Assembly (NCBI RefSeq): GCF_019063845.1
Contig: NZ_CP077683.1
Location: forward strand, 3,836,501 to 3,900,500
Direction of reading: 5' to 3'
Length of the DNA: 64,000 bases
Source of the DNA: Geomonas subterranea
GTDB taxonomy: Bacteria; Desulfobacterota; Desulfuromonadia; Geobacterales; Geobacteraceae
Numbering within the stretch: the first letter of the stretch is position 1; the number at the start of each line of letters is the position of its first letter. The notes below the pieces were generated by a model, which worked only from the letters and a program-made list of their open reading frames with translations, was not told the origin of the DNA and searched no databases. Both the position numbers and the translations under genes were made by a program. This document shows positions 36,467-48,276 of this stretch, in pieces.

Positions 36467-38263
36467 ATGAAATCCAAAACTATCGTACCGGCGCTGCTGT
36501 TCGCGGTAGCCCTGCTGATCGCAGTATCGGTGGCATGGGGGGCGGACTCGTCCAAGAGCTCCTTCCTTTCCGGGGTGCATAAAAAAAACCAGATAACCTG
36601 CGCGGATTGCCACGGCAAATCGCTCGCCGTCGATGACAACGAAACGGCGCTGAACAAGAACTGTAAGGGGTGCCACGGCGGCTTCCCTGAGCTGGCGGCC
36701 AAGACCAAGGAGCACATCAACCCGCACCAGTCGCACCTGGGCGATACCAACTGTACGGCCTGCCACAAGGGGCACGTCGCCTCGAAGGCTTATTGCAATT
36801 ACTGCCACAGCTTCGCCATGAAGATCCCGGCCATGGGGACGGAGAAGGAATCGAGCGACAAGAAGTGGGTGCAGGAAACCGCCCCTGGGAAAAAGGATCT
36901 GCAATCGGGGCGGACGGAATCGACCGACGTGGTCGTGATCGGTGCGGGCGGCTCCGGATACGTGGCCTCCATCAGCGCGCATGACGCCGGGGCGAAGGTG
37001 ATTCTCCTGGAGAAGATGCCCATCACCGGCGGTAACAGCATGCTGGCGGCCGGCGGGATCAACGCGGCCAGGACCCGCTACCAGGAGCGGCTCGGGATGC
37101 ATGACGACCCGGCCGAGATGGTGAAGGAGACCATGAAGGGGGGCCGCGACAAGAATGACCCCGAGCTGGTCAAGGTGCTCGCCTACAAGTCCGCCGACGC
37201 GGTGGATTTCCTGGTCTCGCTCGGTGCGGACATGACCGACCTGGTGCGCTCCGGCGGCGTCGCGGTCGACCGCACGCACCGTCCGGTAGGGGGGGCAGCG
37301 GTCGGGCCGCACCTGATCAAGGTGTACCGGGAGAACGCGGCCAAGCGCAACCTCGACGTGCGTGTCAACTCCGAGGTGGTGCAGATCCTCTCCGACGGCA
37401 ACGGGCGCGTGACCGGCGTCCAGGTCAAGGGGAAGCACAGCGGGGTCTACACCATCAAGGCCAAGGCGGTGATAGATACGGCCGGCGGCTTTGCGGCCAA
37501 CAACGAGCTCGTAGGCTTCTACAAGCCCCAGTTTAAGGAGACCGCCTCCTCGAACCAGCCGGGGGCTACCGGTGAAGGCGTGTCGCTCGCCGAAAAGATC
37601 GGCGCCAAGGTCATCGACATGGAGCAGATCCAGATCCACCCCACCATGGGAGGGGAGACCAAGGTCCTGATCTCGGAGACGGTGCGCGGCAGCGGCGCCA
37701 TCCTGGTCAACCATGCCGGCAAGCGCTTCGTGAACGAGTTGACCACCCGCGACAAGGCCTCCGCGGCCATCCTGGCGCAGCCTGAGAAGTCCGCCTTCCT
37801 GGTCCTCGGTGAGGACATCCGCAAGAGCAACGTCCAGATCGACGGCTATATCGTGCTCGGCCTGGTGCAGGAGGCGGACAGCGTGGCTGCGCTGGCGGCC
37901 AAGATGGGGGTCCCCGCCGATGCGTTGACCGCCACCGTCGATGCCTACAACAAGGCCTTCGCCACCAAGAAGGACCCCGAGTTCCAGCGCCAGGACATTC
38001 CAAGGCCGGTCAACGGGCCGAAGTACTACGCCATCTGGGTCAAGCCGGGGCGCCACCACACCATGGGCGGCGTGAAGATAAACACCGAGGCGCAGGTGAT
38101 CGGCAAGGACGGCAAGCCGATAACCGGTTTCTACGCTGCGGGCGAGGTCACCGGTGGAGTCCACGGCTGGAACCGTCTGGGCGGCAACGCCATCACCGAC
38201 ACGGTAGTCTTTGGCCGCATCGCCGGCAACAACGCGGCACGTTTCGTTAAAGAAGCGAAGTAG
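36467..38263 (+). CDS. Periplasmic tetraheme flavocytochrome c (fumarate-reductase type)
   Basis: 598 aa. Signal peptide about 1-26. The N-terminal heme domain has four CXXCH sites (CADCH, CKGCH, CTACH, CNYCH). The flavoprotein domain starts VVVIGAGGSGYVAS. Catalytic residues correspond to those of Shewanella Fcc3/FccA: IQIHPT, the proton-donor Arg in NELTTRDKAS, HHTMGG and NRLGGNA. The enzyme would reduce fumarate or a related unsaturated acid (methacrylate, acrylate, urocanate are alternatives). ATG 36467 has CAGGAGAG ahead; the porin precedes it. Confidence 0.92.
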   Translation: MKSKTIVPALLFAVALLIAVSVAWGADSSKSSFLSGVHKKNQITCADCHGKSLAVDDNETALNKNCKGCHGGFPELAAKTKEHINPHQSHLGDTNCTACHKGHVASKAYCNYCHSFAMKIPAMGTEKESSDKKWVQETAPGKKDLQSGRTESTDVVVIGAGGSGYVASISAHDAGAKVILLEKMPITGGNSMLAAGGINAARTRYQERLGMHDDPAEMVKETMKGGRDKNDPELVKVLAYKSADAVDFLVSLGADMTDLVRSGGVAVDRTHRPVGGAAVGPHLIKVYRENAAKRNLDVRVNSEVVQILSDGNGRVTGVQVKGKHSGVYTIKAKAVIDTAGGFAANNELVGFYKPQFKETASSNQPGATGEGVSLAEKIGAKVIDMEQIQIHPTMGGETKVLISETVRGSGAILVNHAGKRFVNELTTRDKASAAILAQPEKSAFLVLGEDIRKSNVQIDGYIVLGLVQEADSVAALAAKMGVPADALTATVDAYNKAFATKKDPEFQRQDIPRPVNGPKYYAIWVKPGRHHTMGGVKINTEAQVIGKDGKPITGFYAAGEVTGGVHGWNRLGGNAITDTVVFGRIAGNNAARFVKEAK

Positions 38264-38283
38264 GGGCTGTACCCGTAGAAAAC

Positions 38284-38317
38284 GAGCGCCCTGCGTTGCC
38301 TAGCGCAGGGCGCTTTA
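38284..38317 (+). terminator. Terminator after flavocytochrome
   Basis: GAGCGCCCTGCG / CGCAGGGCGCTTT stem with a loop of about eight bases, 20 bp after the stop codon. T-run short. Confidence 0.65.
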
Positions 38318-38426
38318 CCATGGACGCAGAGACTTTGCCTCCAATGGCCAATGGGAACAGGGGACGCCCTGCCGTATGCAGAGACGCACGCGCGGAGGAG
38401 AGACCCCTGCCCGCAAGGACGCCGGC

Positions 38427-39623
38427 ATGAAGAACGCAAACCTGTTCCAGTCGCTGTTTCTGATCAATTTCGCCACCAGCCTCGGCTTCGGCATAGCCGA
38501 CGCCTTCTTCTCCACCTACCTCTTCACCCTCGGGGGGCGCGGCATCCTGCTGGGGCTGCCGCTCCTCCTGTTCTCCCTTTCCAAGATTCTCTTCGGCCCC
38601 GCGATGGGGGCCTGCGTGGACCGCTTCGGCCCGAGGGTCGCCGTCACCCTCAGCCTTACGCTGTACCTCCTGGTTTCACTCGGCTACCTTTTCAGTTCCG
38701 ACCTGGTGCTCATCACGCTGCTGAGGGTGGTGCAAGGAGTGGCCTGCGCCATGTTTCGCCCGGTGATGCTTTCCCTGGTCGGGGCAGAAAGCAGGGCGAA
38801 AGGGGAGGGGTGTGCCACCGGGACCTTCGACATCTCTTTCTACCTCGCCATCGGAATCGGCCCGCTCCTGGGAGGCGTCCTGCACGACCTGTGGGGTTTT
38901 TACGGCATCTTCTCCTGTCTCGCACTGCTATGCCTGTGTGCGCTGGCCGTCGCGTTGCGGCGCGTGCCGCGGGACAGTGTGGCGGCAGTCCCGTCCCGAA
39001 AGCCGGGGGCGTGCGTGGCGCTGCCGGACGCCCTGGAGGCGGCGAGACACGGGGCGATGGGGGGGCTGCTGGTGTTCATCTTTGGGCGGGGGTGCGGCAT
39101 CTCGCTGCTGGCGGGCTTTCTACCCCTCCTGCTGAGCGGGCGGCTGGGGCTCACCGGCACCCAGACCGGCATGGTACTCGCCTCCAGCACCGTGGTGATC
39201 GGCACGCTGCTGCGGCCGGCAGGCCGGCTTTCGGACCGGCTTCCCCGTAAGACCCTGGTGCTGCTGGGGGGAATCTCGGTGTCGCTGCTTTACTTCCTGA
39301 TACCTGTTGCCCAGGGGTTTCACCAGGTGCTCATGCTGGGGGGAGGGATCGGGCTGTGCAGCGTGCTTTCGCAGCCGGCCAGCACCGCCCTTCTTTTGGA
39401 GCAGGGGGAGCGTCACGGGACGGGACTGGCGGTGGGGATCTTCAATGCCGCCATGAATTTAGGATTCGTGGCGGGACCGCTACTAGGGGGATGGCTGCAG
39501 AACCGTTTCGGCCTCACCGCAGTCTTTTACGCCGCCGGCTGGATCGGCCTTGCGGCCGCGGGGCTTTTTGCCCTCAGTACCATGGTGCGGGAGAAGAGAG
39601 ACTGCGCCGGCACACCTACCTGA
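38427..39623 (+). CDS. Major facilitator superfamily transporter
   Basis: 398 aa from ATG 38427 (AAGGA upstream; earlier in-frame starts read through hydrophilic sequence). About 12 hydrophobic helices in two halves. The MFS signature GACVDRFGPRVAV follows helix 2, and a second copy GRLSDRLPRKTLV lies in the second half. Probably proton-driven; substrate cannot be told from sequence. It lies between the flavocytochrome terminator and PFOR (convergent). Confidence 0.85.
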   Translation: MKNANLFQSLFLINFATSLGFGIADAFFSTYLFTLGGRGILLGLPLLLFSLSKILFGPAMGACVDRFGPRVAVTLSLTLYLLVSLGYLFSSDLVLITLLRVVQGVACAMFRPVMLSLVGAESRAKGEGCATGTFDISFYLAIGIGPLLGGVLHDLWGFYGIFSCLALLCLCALAVALRRVPRDSVAAVPSRKPGACVALPDALEAARHGAMGGLLVFIFGRGCGISLLAGFLPLLLSGRLGLTGTQTGMVLASSTVVIGTLLRPAGRLSDRLPRKTLVLLGGISVSLLYFLIPVAQGFHQVLMLGGGIGLCSVLSQPASTALLLEQGERHGTGLAVGIFNAAMNLGFVAGPLLGGWLQNRFGLTAVFYAAGWIGLAAAGLFALSTMVREKRDCAGTPT

Positions 39624-39631
39624 AATAACAT

Positions 39632-39683
39632 CGGGAGCGGCTTTGACGGCGGCCATACTCCCCCGCCTCTCAAGCCGCTCCCG
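39632..39683. terminator. Long hairpin between convergent MFS and PFOR genes
   Basis: CGGGAGCGGCTT (39632-39643) pairs with AAGCCGCTCCCG (39672-39683) across a 28-base loop. Lies between two convergent genes and can act on both; lacks a strong T-run. Confidence 0.5.
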
Positions 39684-39701
39684 CGTATTCACCCTTCCTT
39701 G

Positions 39702-43529
<3,828 letters not shown>

Positions 43530-43540
43530 TTATTGGAAGG

Positions 43541-43718
43541 GAAGGGCCAAGCGGGGCCAAGCGGGGCCAAGCGGGGCCAAGCGGGGCCAAGCGGGGCCAA
43601 GCGGGATCAAGCGGGATCAAGCGGGATCAAGCGGGATCAAGCGGGATCAAGCGGGATCAAGCGGGATCAAGCGGGATCAAGCGGGATCAAGCGGGATCAA
43701 GCGGGATCAAGCGGGATG
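43541..43718. repeat. Tandem array of 10-bp repeats (GCGGGGCCAA / GCGGGATCAA)
   Basis: Five exact copies of GCGGGGCCAA (43551-43600) followed by eleven exact copies of GCGGGATCAA (43601-43710), with a degenerate unit at either end. Every unit is exactly 10 bp, near one helical turn. The second block presents eleven GATC sites in phase. It lies about 120-300 bp upstream of the PFOR start codon, in the 331-bp PFOR-LysR gap. Confidence 0.95.
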
Positions 43719-43749
43719 GATAGCTGGGGGACCGGTGTGCCGGGACGAT

Positions 43750-44673
43750 TCACCGTGGCGCCAGTTCCTGGGGCGGGGTCAGAGAGAACCTGTGGAAGAT
43801 CCCTTCGATGAGGTCTGAGAGGGTCGGGTCGAGGCTGCGGTTCTTCTCCATGACCAGGCGTCGCGGCCGCGCCGGAGCGAACCCCTCGACGCGGTGGCTG
43901 ACCAGGGAGCCGTCGGCCAGGTGCGCGGCGACGACGCTGCGGGAAATGAAGGTCACCCCCTCGCCGGCCTGCACCGCCTTGATGATGAAGGGGATGTCGT
44001 CGAAGTAGACCGTGTTGCGGAACTCCACCGCGTCGCGGCCAATCCCCTGCATGCTCTTCTCCAGGAAACGCCGGGCGCAGCAGCCGGATTTCTTGCAGTA
44101 CAGGCGCTGGCCGAGCATGGTTTCCACATCGACGACCTTGGCCTCGATGCCGAAGCCGGGCCTGCTCACGAATACCATCTCGTCGTCGGGCAGCGGGTAG
44201 GCCGCGAACTCGTCGAGATTCAGATCCTCGCAGAATTCGATCAGCACCAGGTCGTACAGCTTTTCCTTTAGCCCCTTCAGGGCCCCCTCGGGCATATCGA
44301 AGACGAAGCTCAGTTGGCTGGTCTCGGAGTTACGCGACATGAAGCGGGTGAAGATGTCCGGGAGATAGGAGATGCCGAAGGGGGCGGTGCAGCAGAAGGA
44401 GATCTTGCGCTTGCGCGCAAGCATCTGAAGGTCGTGGAGGAATTCCTGTTCCATCTTCAGCACCTGCCGAGCCTTCTCGACAAGCAGGTGTCCGGCGTCG
44501 GTCGGTTTCAGCGCGAGGCCGGAGCGGTCCAAAAGTAGTTGGCCGTAGTGATCCTCGAGGATCTTTATCCTCCGGGAAACGGCGGACTGCGTCACACAGA
44601 GGATCTCGGCCGCCTTGGAGAAGCTGCCGCACTCGACCGAAACTACGAGAGTTTTCAGGTTGGTGAAATCCAT
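43750..44673 (-). CDS. LysR-family transcriptional regulator, Cys-rich effector domain
   Basis: 307 aa. N-terminal winged helix-turn-helix DFTNLKTLVVSVECGSFSKAAEIL..TQSAVSRRIKILE, then a periplasmic-binding-like effector domain. Unusual Cys content in the latter: ISFCCTAPFG, LIEFCEDL and LYCKKSGCCARRFLE. Divergent from extH across a 514-bp gap, so it is the likely regulator of the ext cluster (inference). Sensing of a thiol-reactive compound such as selenite or tellurite would fit the cysteines but is unproven. Confidence 0.88.
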   Translation of the reverse strand: MDFTNLKTLVVSVECGSFSKAAEILCVTQSAVSRRIKILEDHYGQLLLDRSGLALKPTDAGHLLVEKARQVLKMEQEFLHDLQMLARKRKISFCCTAPFGISYLPDIFTRFMSRNSETSQLSFVFDMPEGALKGLKEKLYDLVLIEFCEDLNLDEFAAYPLPDDEMVFVSRPGFGIEAKVVDVETMLGQRLYCKKSGCCARRFLEKSMQGIGRDAVEFRNTVYFDDIPFIIKAVQAGEGVTFISRSVVAAHLADGSLVSHRVEGFAPARPRRLVMEKNRSLDPTLSDLIEGIFHRFSLTPPQELAPR

Positions 44674-45187
44674 GTAGTCGTCTCAGCGCTGCCAGGCCAT
44701 GTGAAATACGCATAGGTTGTGTGAGAATATGTCGTTTGTGCATATTGCAAAAAACTTATATAGATTGCAACACTGAATTTCATAAATTTGCTGTGAGGCG
44801 AATACTGCTGTGAGTTTTAGTTAATTACCATGCGTATCACGCATGAAGCCATGAAAAACTTTCACTTGAGTAGTTTACCCTATCCTGCGAAAAAGTCACA
44901 ATGCCACTTGGGGCAGCCTTTATGTCTGGGCCTATTGTTAAAAGTCATCTTAACTCATGTATTTATGCCAGATTGGTGGAGGCAGGCCCTTCAGCACGAC
45001 TATCCTTCAACCTCGGATGTGTCAATTACTCCGCATCTTAACCAGTCACAGCAACATTCTTGACATAAAACGAAAATATTTTAACGTTTGCGGGTGTAAC
45101 TTTTGACTATGTTAATCAAGCAGAAAGGAGGACGGGAACTCTAAGATCTGTTGGAAGCCATATTTCACCCAATCCAAAGGAGGTTGT
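44674..45187. promoter_or_regulatory. 514-bp divergent control region between LysR gene and extH
   Basis: AT-rich, no convincing gene. Contains the inverted repeat CATGCGT-ATC-ACGCATG at 44829-44845, whose core fits the T-N11-A pattern of LysR-type sites, and TTGACA at 45060-45065 as a possible -35 for extH (no good -10 at normal spacing). AAAGGAGG at 45177-45184 is the ribosome-binding site of extH. The length leaves about 340 bp between the palindrome and extH, so more than one control element is possible. Confidence 0.5.
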
Positions 45188-46606
45188 ATGTCGGAGAAGA
45201 TGATGCAAAAGAGCAGATTACTGCTGTTCTCGCTGCTCGGTCTGATCGCCGTAGCGGCTCTCAGCATCTGGGGGTGCGGGGGTACCAGTTATGACAACCC
45301 CGCGGAGAAGGCAGTTACGACCAAGACCGCTACAGCACTGATAACCGCGGCCGACCTGAAAGGGTGGATCGACGCCGGTCTGGTGAACAAGTCGGGGGGG
45401 TATGACCGGGTGGTGATTCTCGATGTCTCCAACAACGACCCCGACACATCCAACAAGTACAACACCGTGGGGCACATCCCCGGCGCACAGCTGATCTCCA
45501 CCGGGTCCGCAGCCTTTATGGACAATACCCGTGCCGAGGGTCCCTTCAACGTCACCGGGAGCATGGTCGTGACCGGCGCAGCGATGGATACCCTGATCCA
45601 GAATGCCGGCATCGATGGCAACACCACCGTCGTCTTCACCAACAACGCGACCAACACGGTCAACGTGGCCCGCGCCTATACGACGTTCCGCTACTGGGGC
45701 TTTGCCAAAAACCGGCTCAAGGTCCTCCAGGGGGGAAATGCGGGATGGGTTGCGGCCGGCTACCAGCTGACCAAGGCCGTCCCCACCGTCGCCAAGTCGA
45801 GCTTCGGCGTGGCACAAAACGGCACCACCAGGGTCAACACCGACATGCGCGTATCCCTGCCGGAGATGATCGGCTACGTGCAGGGCATAGTTGCGGGGAA
45901 CGCCGCCAAGGTGACCCTGGTCGACACGGTGCGTGGCGCTACGAACCCGTTGGCCACCATCTCCTCTACCACGGACCTCCTTGTGAGCGGTAACGCCTAC
46001 ACGCCGTTTGATGGCGCCATCAAGGGGTCGTACTCCTACGGCGCTCCGGCGATGGTCGCGCCGGCCGGTACCCTCAACTTCAAGGATGCCGCCACCATAA
46101 AAGCGGACCTCGCAGCGGCACTGGGTACCGACGGCGTGGCGACCCTTGGCGCGGCAGGGCGCGATGCCACCAGGACCTTCATCTCCTTCTGCCGGGCCGG
46201 CAACTACGCATCGGTGGGCTTCTTCGTCCTCGACGGCATCGCCTATTACAACGATCCCACCGTGGACGTGAAATGGTATGACGGCTCTTATGGCCAATGG
46301 AACCTCCTGGCGTCATCGGACCGCACCGCGGTCAACACGGCGGGCGCCACCGTGGCGGCAGGCGGCAAGCTTGCGGTCGGCTCGATCTGGGACACCACCT
46401 CGTTGATGGACAACCTGACCTGGAACGTGAGCCGTTTCCACACCGGCACGACCCAGCGCATCATCGTCGATTACGGCGCACGGGTGTACGCGGTCGAGCC
46501 GAGCTTCGCGGAAGGGAACCAGATCGAGACTGCCGACCGGGCCTATCGAAGCACCGTGAGCGCCCCGTCGTCGGGGGGCTCAAGCAGCGGCGGTGGCGGC
46601 TGCTAG
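45188..46606 (+). CDS. extH: Rhodanese-like lipoprotein, ExtH type
   Basis: 472 aa. N-terminal hydrophobic helix ending in SIWGC30, a probable but atypical lipobox (Trp at -2). Two rhodanese-like domains are visible (VVILDVSNNDP..GHIPGA, and the second around LVDTVRG), with SFCRAGNYAS resembling an active-site Cys loop. The C-terminus is Ser/Gly-rich and ends in Cys. It matches the rhodanese lipoprotein that opens the Geobacter ext cluster by gene order (porin, small exported protein, pentaheme cytochrome next). Role: sulfur/selenium handling is inference. Confidence 0.82.
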   Translation: MSEKMMQKSRLLLFSLLGLIAVAALSIWGCGGTSYDNPAEKAVTTKTATALITAADLKGWIDAGLVNKSGGYDRVVILDVSNNDPDTSNKYNTVGHIPGAQLISTGSAAFMDNTRAEGPFNVTGSMVVTGAAMDTLIQNAGIDGNTTVVFTNNATNTVNVARAYTTFRYWGFAKNRLKVLQGGNAGWVAAGYQLTKAVPTVAKSSFGVAQNGTTRVNTDMRVSLPEMIGYVQGIVAGNAAKVTLVDTVRGATNPLATISSTTDLLVSGNAYTPFDGAIKGSYSYGAPAMVAPAGTLNFKDAATIKADLAAALGTDGVATLGAAGRDATRTFISFCRAGNYASVGFFVLDGIAYYNDPTVDVKWYDGSYGQWNLLASSDRTAVNTAGATVAAGGKLAVGSIWDTTSLMDNLTWNVSRFHTGTTQRIIVDYGARVYAVEPSFAEGNQIETADRAYRSTVSAPSSGGSSSGGGGC

Positions 46607-46662
46607 TGGAAGGGTGGTCTGCGCCCCTGCGGGGGCTGACTTACAACGAAAAGGAGTGATCT

Positions 46663-47868
46663 ATGCTGAAAATGCCTAAGATATCGACCGTCGCCGGGAC
46701 GATGCTGGGGATAGCCCTCATGGCCGGCACTGCCTTCGCCGGACCCAAAATGACCTTCGGCCCAAACGACGAGGGGGCGCTGCAGCTGGACTACAAGGGC
46801 CAGTTCCAGATGACCTTCCGTGACCTCGGCTCGGGCGACAACAACGAAGACACCACGATGAACTTCAACTTCCGCCGCAACCGCCTGGCCCTCATGGGCA
46901 AGTACGGCGACATGATGTCGATCTACGTCCAGACCGAGTACACCGACGACCAGAACCTGACCCCGCTGGACGTTTCACCGACCAACCGCGGCTCGGAGTT
47001 CCAGCTCCTGGACGCAGTGGTCCGCTTCAAGATCGACAACGCCTTCCGGGTGAACGTCGGCAAGTTCAAGTACAACCTCTCCCGTGAAAACCTGGAAGCC
47101 TGCGAGATGCCACTGACACTGGACCGCTCGCTTTTCATCCGCGCCCCCTTCACCACCACGCGGGACACCGGCGTCGCGGTATGGGGCAACCTGTTCAACG
47201 ACATGTTCCAGTACCGCCTCGACGCCATGGAAGGGCGCAAGGCGGTCTCGGGAGACACCGCGCCTGCCTCCAAGTTCCGCTACTCGGCGCGCGCTCACGT
47301 GACCCTGCTCGACCCGGAAAACGACTACGGCTACAAGGGGACCTACCTGGGCAAGAAGAAGGTCGCCACCTTCGGTGCCGCGTACCAGTTCGAGCCCGAC
47401 GTCGCCTATGGCAACACCGTCCTGAAGAGCGACAAGAAGGACTACAAGGCCTGGACCTTCGACGCCTTCGTCGAGTACCCGGTCGAGGCGCTGGGCACCT
47501 TCACCGTTTCGGGCGCCTACGAGAAGATCGACCTGGACGATGCCTACCTGGGTGACAACCCGGATGTCGACGTGACCGGCATCAACGGCGAGAAAAACGG
47601 CTACTACCTGAAAGCGGGATACATGCTCCCGAACCTGCCGCTGCAGCTCTTCGTCAGGCACGAGAACTGGAAGTTCGCCAACCTGAACGGGATCTACGAC
47701 CAGCGCATCTTCTGGACCGGCGGCGGCGTGAACTACTACCTGCGCGACCAGAACCTGAAGCTCACCTTCGAGGCCAACTCGACCGGCTTCCGCCGCGGCA
47801 GCGGCACGCAGGCAGACAGGACCGAGGACTTCATGACCTACGTGACCCAGCTGCAGGTGATTTTCTAG
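46663..47868 (+). CDS. extI: Outer-membrane porin, ExtI type
   Basis: 401 aa with signal peptide (about 1-26, ending AFA) and beta-barrel sequence to a terminal FMTYVTQLQVIF. Typical porin stretches: QLDYKGQFQMTFRDLGSG, NFNFRRNRLALMGKYG. AAAGGAGTG precedes ATG 46663. In the Geobacter ext cluster this porin is proposed to house or serve the outer-membrane part of an electron conduit and has been linked to selenite uptake (recollection of the literature). Confidence 0.85.
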   Translation: MLKMPKISTVAGTMLGIALMAGTAFAGPKMTFGPNDEGALQLDYKGQFQMTFRDLGSGDNNEDTTMNFNFRRNRLALMGKYGDMMSIYVQTEYTDDQNLTPLDVSPTNRGSEFQLLDAVVRFKIDNAFRVNVGKFKYNLSRENLEACEMPLTLDRSLFIRAPFTTTRDTGVAVWGNLFNDMFQYRLDAMEGRKAVSGDTAPASKFRYSARAHVTLLDPENDYGYKGTYLGKKKVATFGAAYQFEPDVAYGNTVLKSDKKDYKAWTFDAFVEYPVEALGTFTVSGAYEKIDLDDAYLGDNPDVDVTGINGEKNGYYLKAGYMLPNLPLQLFVRHENWKFANLNGIYDQRIFWTGGGVNYYLRDQNLKLTFEANSTGFRRGSGTQADRTEDFMTYVTQLQVIF

Positions 47869-47889
47869 CACCGACCAAGGAGGATCCAC

Positions 47890-48210
47890 ATGATACGCAA
47901 AACGATCAAGATGCTGGCGGCGGCAGTGATGGTGGTGAGCCTCGCGGCTGCGGCCTATGCCGCCGGTCCCGCCAAGGGGAAGGTAACCAAGGTTGAGGGG
48001 GAGCAGGTAACCGTGACGCTGGAGGCGGCTCCGCCGGCGTACATCAAGAAAGGGGCCATGGTGACCGCTTTGGGGGGCTCCCCCAAGGTACTCGCCGTGC
48101 AAGGCAACGAGGTGACGCTGAAGTTCGGCAAGGCCAAGGCGGAAAAGATCAAGGTCGACTCCGCGATTTCCCTCTCCGAGTGCGAGGGGGATGAACTGCA
48201 GGGCTGTTGA
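47890..48210 (+). CDS. extJ: Small exported protein, ExtJ type
   Basis: 106 aa with a signal peptide (MIRKTIKMLAAAVMVVSLAAAAYA) and a short beta-rich domain: GKVTKVEGEQVTVTLEAAPPAYIKKGAMVTALGG. Two Cys close together near the end (SECEGDELQGC). No heme site. AAGGAGG precedes the ATG. Located between the porin and the cytochrome of the ext cluster; probably periplasmic and a conduit accessory (inference). Confidence 0.75.
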   Translation: MIRKTIKMLAAAVMVVSLAAAAYAAGPAKGKVTKVEGEQVTVTLEAAPPAYIKKGAMVTALGGSPKVLAVQGNEVTLKFGKAKAEKIKVDSAISLSECEGDELQGC

Positions 48211-48276
48211 TGAGGGGCGCGGCGCCCCGCGCAGCGGGGCGCCGCGTCATCGTCGTCAGACCGGAAAGGATGAATC

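Noticed and set aside
43541-43718. CRISPR or coding repeat (open frame giving repeated AKRGQAGPSG/IKRDQAGSSG)
   Set aside because: A 10-bp unit without stop codons gives open frames automatically; there is no plausible start context and the array lies upstream of a real promoter region.
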